A stretch of 64,000 bases of DNA from Vallitalea okinawensis. GTDB taxonomy: Bacteria > Bacillota > Clostridia > Lachnospirales > PQDH01. Shown here piece after piece: positions 60,749 to 64,000 of this stretch (the first letter of the stretch is position 1; each line of letters opens with the position of its first letter). A program made the position numbers and the translations under genes. The notes under the pieces are model-generated. The model did no database searches and had not been told where the DNA came from. It was given only the letters and a program-made list of their open reading frames with translations. The DNA is taken from NCBI RefSeq assembly GCF_002964605.1, contig NZ_PQDH01000001.1, forward strand, positions 248,001 through 312,000, in the 5' to 3' direction.

Positions 60749-60904
60749 ATGAATACTACTCTTAAAGCTTTGGTATGGGTTGTTTTAATCTTTATTGTTG
60801 TATTATTTATTTACTTTTTATGGCCAGCAACAACGAATTTAAACGATACAGAGAATACATTTTCAAGCATTTCTAATTTCTTCTCCCTTTTTAATGTAAT
60901 ATAA
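60749..60904 (+). CDS. 51-aa single-pass membrane peptide
   Basis: ATG 60749 follows ATGGAGG. The peptide has a single strongly hydrophobic helix (ALVWVVLIFIVVLFIYFLW, residues ~7-25) and a short polar tail (ATTNLNDTENTFSSISNFFSLFNVI). It is divergent from the BceR-type regulator and ends at its own terminator. No family recognised. Its position suggests a target of the two-component system, or a leader or signal peptide; it could also be a MATE-linked small protein. Confidence 0.65.
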   Translation: MNTTLKALVWVVLIFIVVLFIYFLWPATTNLNDTENTFSSISNFFSLFNVI

Positions 60905-60911
60905 AATTTCA

Positions 60912-60958
60912 ATTAGAAAAAACCAGAAATCCTAAGATCTCTGGTTTTTATTTCTAAT
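60912..60958. terminator. Bidirectional terminator between small peptide and MATE genes
   Basis: ATTAGAAAAAACCAGA pairs with TCTGGTTTTTATTTCTAAT around a short loop, with T-rich arms on both sides. Confidence 0.8.
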
Positions 60959-60967
60959 CGATTAACA

Positions 60968-62332
60968 TTAATCATTTGCGAGAAGAACTTTTGGCTCCTT
61001 TTCTCTAGCTTTAAATACTGGCAGCAGCATAACTATGGTTACAAGTACTGCTAATCCATCTGCTATTGGTGTGGATAACCATACACCTGTTAACCCTAGT
61101 ACTTTGGGTAAAGAAAGTACTACAGGTATTAAGAAAATGAACTGTCTTGCTGCACCTAAGAATAAGGCTTTTTTTACCTGAGCAATAGATTGGAAATAAG
61201 CCGTGCCAAGTAAGTTGATACTAAGTAGTGGTAACATCAAAATGAATAATCGAAGACCTTTGGTGGCAATGGGCATGGTCAATGATTCTGGTGCAATAAA
61301 AAGTTGCATGAATAGTGTTGGGAAACCTTCTAACAATATAAAAACTACTGATGAAAATGCTACTGCCATTGACACACCAACAATGAGGGTTTTTTTTACT
61401 CTATTTTTTAGGTTTGCACCATGATTATAACCGATAATAGGTTGCATCCCCTGTTGAATACCCATCACAGGCATAATAAACATACTGTAAAGGCTATTAA
61501 TACCTCCCATAGCTGTAATGGCAGCATTACCTCCATAATTGACTAATGATACATTAAGCAACATCATAGCAATACTGGAACCAATTGGTGTAATAAAGGA
61601 GGAAGCTCCAATACTTACTATAGCTTTAACCACTTTAATTTCTGGTACTAAATCTTTTTTGATTATTTTAAGGACACTTTTACCCTTTACATAATAACCG
61701 ACGAGCAGCATTAATCCAACAAACTGCCCAATAATCGTCCCCAAGGCTGCCCCTTTAACTCCCCAACCCATAATCCTAATAAATATATAATCCAAGGCAA
61801 TATTCGTTAATGCTGATGTCATCATTGCTAACATGGATAACTTAGGACGTCCTTCTGTTCTAGCTGCACTTGCTAAGGCAAATGAAATAAGCTGAAATAT
61901 AATCCCTCCCAAAATAATGTTCATATAATTGAGTGCATAGGGAAGTGTAACCAGATCTGCTCCAAGTAATCTAAGTAATCCTTCCATGGATAGATAGCCT
62001 ATAACAGTTATAGATAAACCTAAGATTACTGCAATGCTTAATGTATTACCAAAAATATGATTAGCCTTTCTATTGTCATTCTCCCCAAGTTTAATGGATA
62101 TTAGTGCTGCACCACCAATACCAACTAAACTAGCAAAAGCAAAGATGAGTATCATGAGGGGGAATGCAATTGTAAGACCAGCTAAGGCATTTTCTCCTGC
62201 GTAGTTCCCAATAAAAATTCTATCCACTATATTATAAATAGCGTTAACCATATTGGCTATAACAGCTGGTATTGAGAATTGTAGTAAAAGCTTCGTTATG
62301 GATTCTTGTCCTAACTTAGTTGTGTTACTCAT
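60968..62332 (-). CDS. MATE family multidrug efflux transporter
   Basis: The 454-aa protein has twelve membrane segments in two pseudo-repeats and MATE signatures (IPAVIANMVNAIYNIVDRIFIGNYAGENALAGLTIAFP, GAALISIKLGENDNRKAN, GGINSLYSMFIMPVMGIQQGMQPIIGYNHGA). These exporters use Na+ or H+ gradients to expel drugs or metabolites. It is divergent from a marR gene, with an inverted repeat on its promoter. ATG 62332 follows GAGGTGATTTT. Confidence 0.94.
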   Translation of the reverse strand: MSNTTKLGQESITKLLLQFSIPAVIANMVNAIYNIVDRIFIGNYAGENALAGLTIAFPLMILIFAFASLVGIGGAALISIKLGENDNRKANHIFGNTLSIAVILGLSITVIGYLSMEGLLRLLGADLVTLPYALNYMNIILGGIIFQLISFALASAARTEGRPKLSMLAMMTSALTNIALDYIFIRIMGWGVKGAALGTIIGQFVGLMLLVGYYVKGKSVLKIIKKDLVPEIKVVKAIVSIGASSFITPIGSSIAMMLLNVSLVNYGGNAAITAMGGINSLYSMFIMPVMGIQQGMQPIIGYNHGANLKNRVKKTLIVGVSMAVAFSSVVFILLEGFPTLFMQLFIAPESLTMPIATKGLRLFILMLPLLSINLLGTAYFQSIAQVKKALFLGAARQFIFLIPVVLSLPKVLGLTGVWLSTPIADGLAVLVTIVMLLPVFKAREKEPKVLLAND

Positions 62333-62376
62333 AAAATCACCTCTATATTAATAATTAGATTTCTCATCATATTTCA

Positions 62377-62405
62377 ACTATAACAGTTATATATACGTAT
62401 GTCAA
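62377..62405 (-). promoter_or_regulatory. Promoter of the MATE gene
   Basis: On the minus strand TTGACA (62400-62405), 17 bases, TATAGT (62377-62382). Confidence 0.78.
62380..62390. promoter_or_regulatory. Candidate MarR operator on the MATE promoter
   Basis: ATAACAGTTAT is an 11-base inverted repeat that overlaps the -10 box and spacer, suitable for repression by the divergent MarR protein. Confidence 0.5.
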
Positions 62406-62424
62406 TGTTAGTTTTCTTACTATA

Positions 62425-62453
62425 TTGACTTTCTTTTTCCATATTGCTATAAT
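62425..62453 (+). promoter_or_regulatory. Promoter of the second marR gene
   Basis: TTGACT (62425-62430), 17 bases, TATAAT (62448-62453). Confidence 0.75.
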
Positions 62454-62532
62454 ATCTTTAACCAAGTCAACACCATTAAGTTAATTTAAAGAAAGATTAG
62501 TGCAATATTTGCCATAAAAAATGAGGTGATTA

Positions 62533-62985
62533 ATGTTGATACAGATGGATGAAACACTTGAAAGTATTCTTAATCTTATCCCTATGGTAACAGATATTTT
62601 CTTTAAGCATTTTCAATTTTCTTCTGGTTTACTGAATGATCTTAATAAAACACATACGAGAACCCTCATGATTTTAAAGTTCGAGGGACCTTCTACAATG
62701 AGTGTTATCAGTCATAAAGTGGAACTTGAAAAAGGTTCATTCACTCCGGTTGCAAATAAGCTCATTCAATTAGGATATATCGAGAAGTTACAATCATCTG
62801 GGGATAAACGTAAAAGTATGTTACAGTTGACAGAAGTAGGTCATACTGTGGCTGAAAAATTCCATGAGGAACATACTGCATATATGCATAAACAACTTAA
62901 TAAACTTACTGAAGCAGAACGTGATGTTTATCTAGCTGCTATTAATTTAGTATTATGTACTTCAAGGAAAATGCTTGAAGAGTAA
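62533..62985 (+). CDS. MarR family transcriptional regulator (of the MATE exporter)
   Basis: The 150-aa protein has the MarR winged helix (LMILKFEGPSTMSVISHKVELEKGSFTPVANKLIQLGYIEKLQSSGDKRKSMLQLTEVGHTVAEKF) and dimerisation helices at both ends. Divergent orientation with a MATE exporter is the usual setting for drug-responsive local repressors. ATG 62533 follows GAGGTGAT closely (about four bases), and ATG 62545 is an alternative start. It ends at a perfect hairpin. Confidence 0.9.
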   Translation: MLIQMDETLESILNLIPMVTDIFFKHFQFSSGLLNDLNKTHTRTLMILKFEGPSTMSVISHKVELEKGSFTPVANKLIQLGYIEKLQSSGDKRKSMLQLTEVGHTVAEKFHEEHTAYMHKQLNKLTEAERDVYLAAINLVLCTSRKMLEE

Positions 62986-62987
62986 CA

Positions 62988-63019
62988 TAAGAGGTCAAGA
63001 TTAATATCTTGACCTCTTA
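62988..63019. terminator. Bidirectional terminator between marR and lysyl-tRNA synthetase
   Basis: A perfect 14-bp stem TAAGAGGTCAAGAT/ATCTTGACCTCTTA has a TAAT loop and lies between convergent genes. Confidence 0.8.
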
Positions 63020-63029
63020 ACATAAAATA

Positions 63030-64000
63030 TTAGTGAGTAAAATCTAATAACTCTAAGGTTTTCTCTATTCCCGCAGCTTCAATCAATAGATTAATAGGAG
63101 GTCCACTCCTACTATTAAGCATTAACATATATATGGTTTGAAATAATAGTTTTTGATTTGAACGCATAACCCTTTTTTCTTCATGATGGCATATTCCGTA
63201 AATCATGGGCATGAGTTGCTCACCCTCTATATCCCAACTATGGCGAATGAGGGAACAAAAATCCCTTAACCATTTTCTCTGAAGATCATTTAGTGTTGCG
63301 TAATATGATAGGTTCTTTTCATTTACCCAACTATGCATTTTTATTGGAAACCAATTTCTAATCCAATACTCTGCCCTATCACTAATTGATTTTAGTGCAT
63401 TGAAGTCGTATTCTTCTCCAATTTTAGTCAATACTTTTTGGAGTAGCAGTATATCAAAATTAATGAGTGGCAGTATACCTGCTATTTGGTTAAACTTTGG
63501 TACTGGTCCTATATGAGTACTCGTGTTAGACAGAATCATAGAATAGCATAATTCTTCATCCTCTAATGTATGATTCCCATATCTTGCCTTTAGTCGTTCA
63601 TACTCTGTATAGTTTCTTATAACATCCTCATCAAGTCCAATATTAAAAGCTGCAGCAGGCTTGTATTTTGAGAACATAAATAAGATTATGTCTGGCAAAT
63701 AAGTTTTTAGTAACTCCTTTGGTGTTATAATATTTCCCGTGGAACTTGACATCTTGCCTTGACACCCTTTTATACCGATAAAATCATATGCTATAAATTC
63801 TGGTGGAGAATAATTAAAAATTTCCTTTGCAATCTCAGTTGAGACTTGAAAACTTCCAGCATCTGAAGAATGGTCCCTGCCACCAGGTTCAAAAGTAACT
63901 TTTTCAACCATCCAGCGCATTGGCCAATCAATTTTCCAATTTAACTTAATATTACTTGCCTCCATTATAGGTTGTATACCATGTTGCCCACATTGACATC
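63030..64000 (-). CDS. lysK: Class I lysyl-tRNA synthetase, C-terminal part (cut by window edge)
   Basis: The frame stays open to the window end (upstream residues CQCGQHGIQPI before the first internal Met at 63965), so the gene continues beyond 64000. WPMRWMVEKVTFEPGGRDHSSDAGSF, the KMSSS signature (GCQGKMSSSTGN), and the helical C-terminal anticodon domain (YDFNALKSISDRAEYWIRNWFP) identify the class I (archaeal type) LysRS rather than the class II LysS. The N-terminal HIGH region is outside the window. In bacteria this class is patchy (spirochetes, alpha-proteobacteria, some Firmicutes), in some cases beside a class II enzyme. Confidence 0.9.
   Translation of the reverse strand, partial: CQCGQHGIQPIMEASNIKLNWKIDWPMRWMVEKVTFEPGGRDHSSDAGSFQVSTEIAKEIFNYSPPEFIAYDFIGIKGCQGKMSSSTGNIITPKELLKTYLPDIILFMFSKYKPAAAFNIGLDEDVIRNYTEYERLKARYGNHTLEDEELCYSMILSNTSTHIGPVPKFNQIAGILPLINFDILLLQKVLTKIGEEYDFNALKSISDRAEYWIRNWFPIKMHSWVNEKNLSYYATLNDLQRKWLRDFCSLIRHSWDIEGEQLMPMIYGICHHEEKRVMRSNQKLLFQTIYMLMLNSRSGPPINLLIEAAGIEKTLELLDFTH

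Noticed and set aside
1-64000. CRISPR arrays, insertion sequences, prophage, tRNA and rRNA genes
   Set aside because: None seen on reading both strands; short repeats found are operators, terminators or the 16-bp array at 7993-8072.

Overview
This window is AT-rich chromosomal DNA from an anaerobic, endospore-forming member of the Clostridia. The supporting signs are a Rex redox repressor, a Re-type (isopropylmalate synthase-like) citrate synthase operon, the sporulation trio prkA-yhbH-spoVR, a SleB-type cortex hydrolase, a YheC/YheD-type spore coat ATP-grasp protein, T-box leaders on aminoacyl-tRNA synthetase genes, strong AGGAGG ribosome binding sites and near-consensus sigma-A promoters. 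A marine or sediment lineage such as Vallitalea and relatives is a guess only. I see no tRNA, rRNA, insertion sequence, prophage or CRISPR array.

Layout. 0-2.1 kb: two tandem thioredoxin-fold minis lacking the redox cysteines, a PspA homolog and a GNAT acetyltransferase. 2.1-7.3 kb: a starch/cyclodextrin block (secreted CGTase/amylase with CBM20, cytoplasmic cyclomaltodextrinase, divergent LacI regulator) with three matching operator palindromes. 7.3-8.3 kb: Bcp peroxiredoxin, then a gap holding a 16-bp tandem repeat and a convincing TwoAYGGAY structured RNA. 8.3-10.7 kb: threonine synthase, flavin reductase and a small SHOCT-like protein as an operon. 10.8-16.4 kb: M15 peptidase, a YcdB/YcdC-SLH surface protein, SleB and Rex, all on the minus strand. 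16.8-24.1 kb: an ABC-F ATPase, then the 2-oxoglutarate operon (Re-citrate synthase, aconitase, isocitrate dehydrogenase, GntR/FCD regulator) with an operator on its -10 box.

24.2-29.9 kb is the most unusual stretch. It has a frameshifted small gene, two paralogous small Gly-rich hydrophobic proteins flanking an ATP-grasp enzyme and an AprX-like subtilase, and three unrecognised, partly related proteins. It may be a spore-coat island or a peptide modification/processing system. 30-39 kb: VanY-like peptidase, gamma-carbonic anhydrase, leuS with a Leu T-box, then prkA-yhbH-spoVR. 39.1-45.8 kb: oligo-1,6-glucosidase, a GntR/UTRA regulator, and a sugar operon of FGGY kinase, DeoC aldolase and aldo/keto reductase bearing repeated ATGTCATGACAT operators; then an MBL-fold hydrolase. 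45.9-53.2 kb: a divergent EF-G paralog, then the aromatic amino acid cluster hisC-aroF-tyrA-aroA. 53.3-64 kb: MarR plus an unknown protein, trpS with a Trp T-box, a BceRSAB-type peptide sensing/export module, a 51-aa membrane peptide, a MATE exporter divergent from its MarR, and the C-terminal part of a class I lysyl-tRNA synthetase running off the edge.

Many genes are separated by well-formed intrinsic terminators, so operon borders can be read with fair confidence. Product names are read from motifs; no database search was possible.
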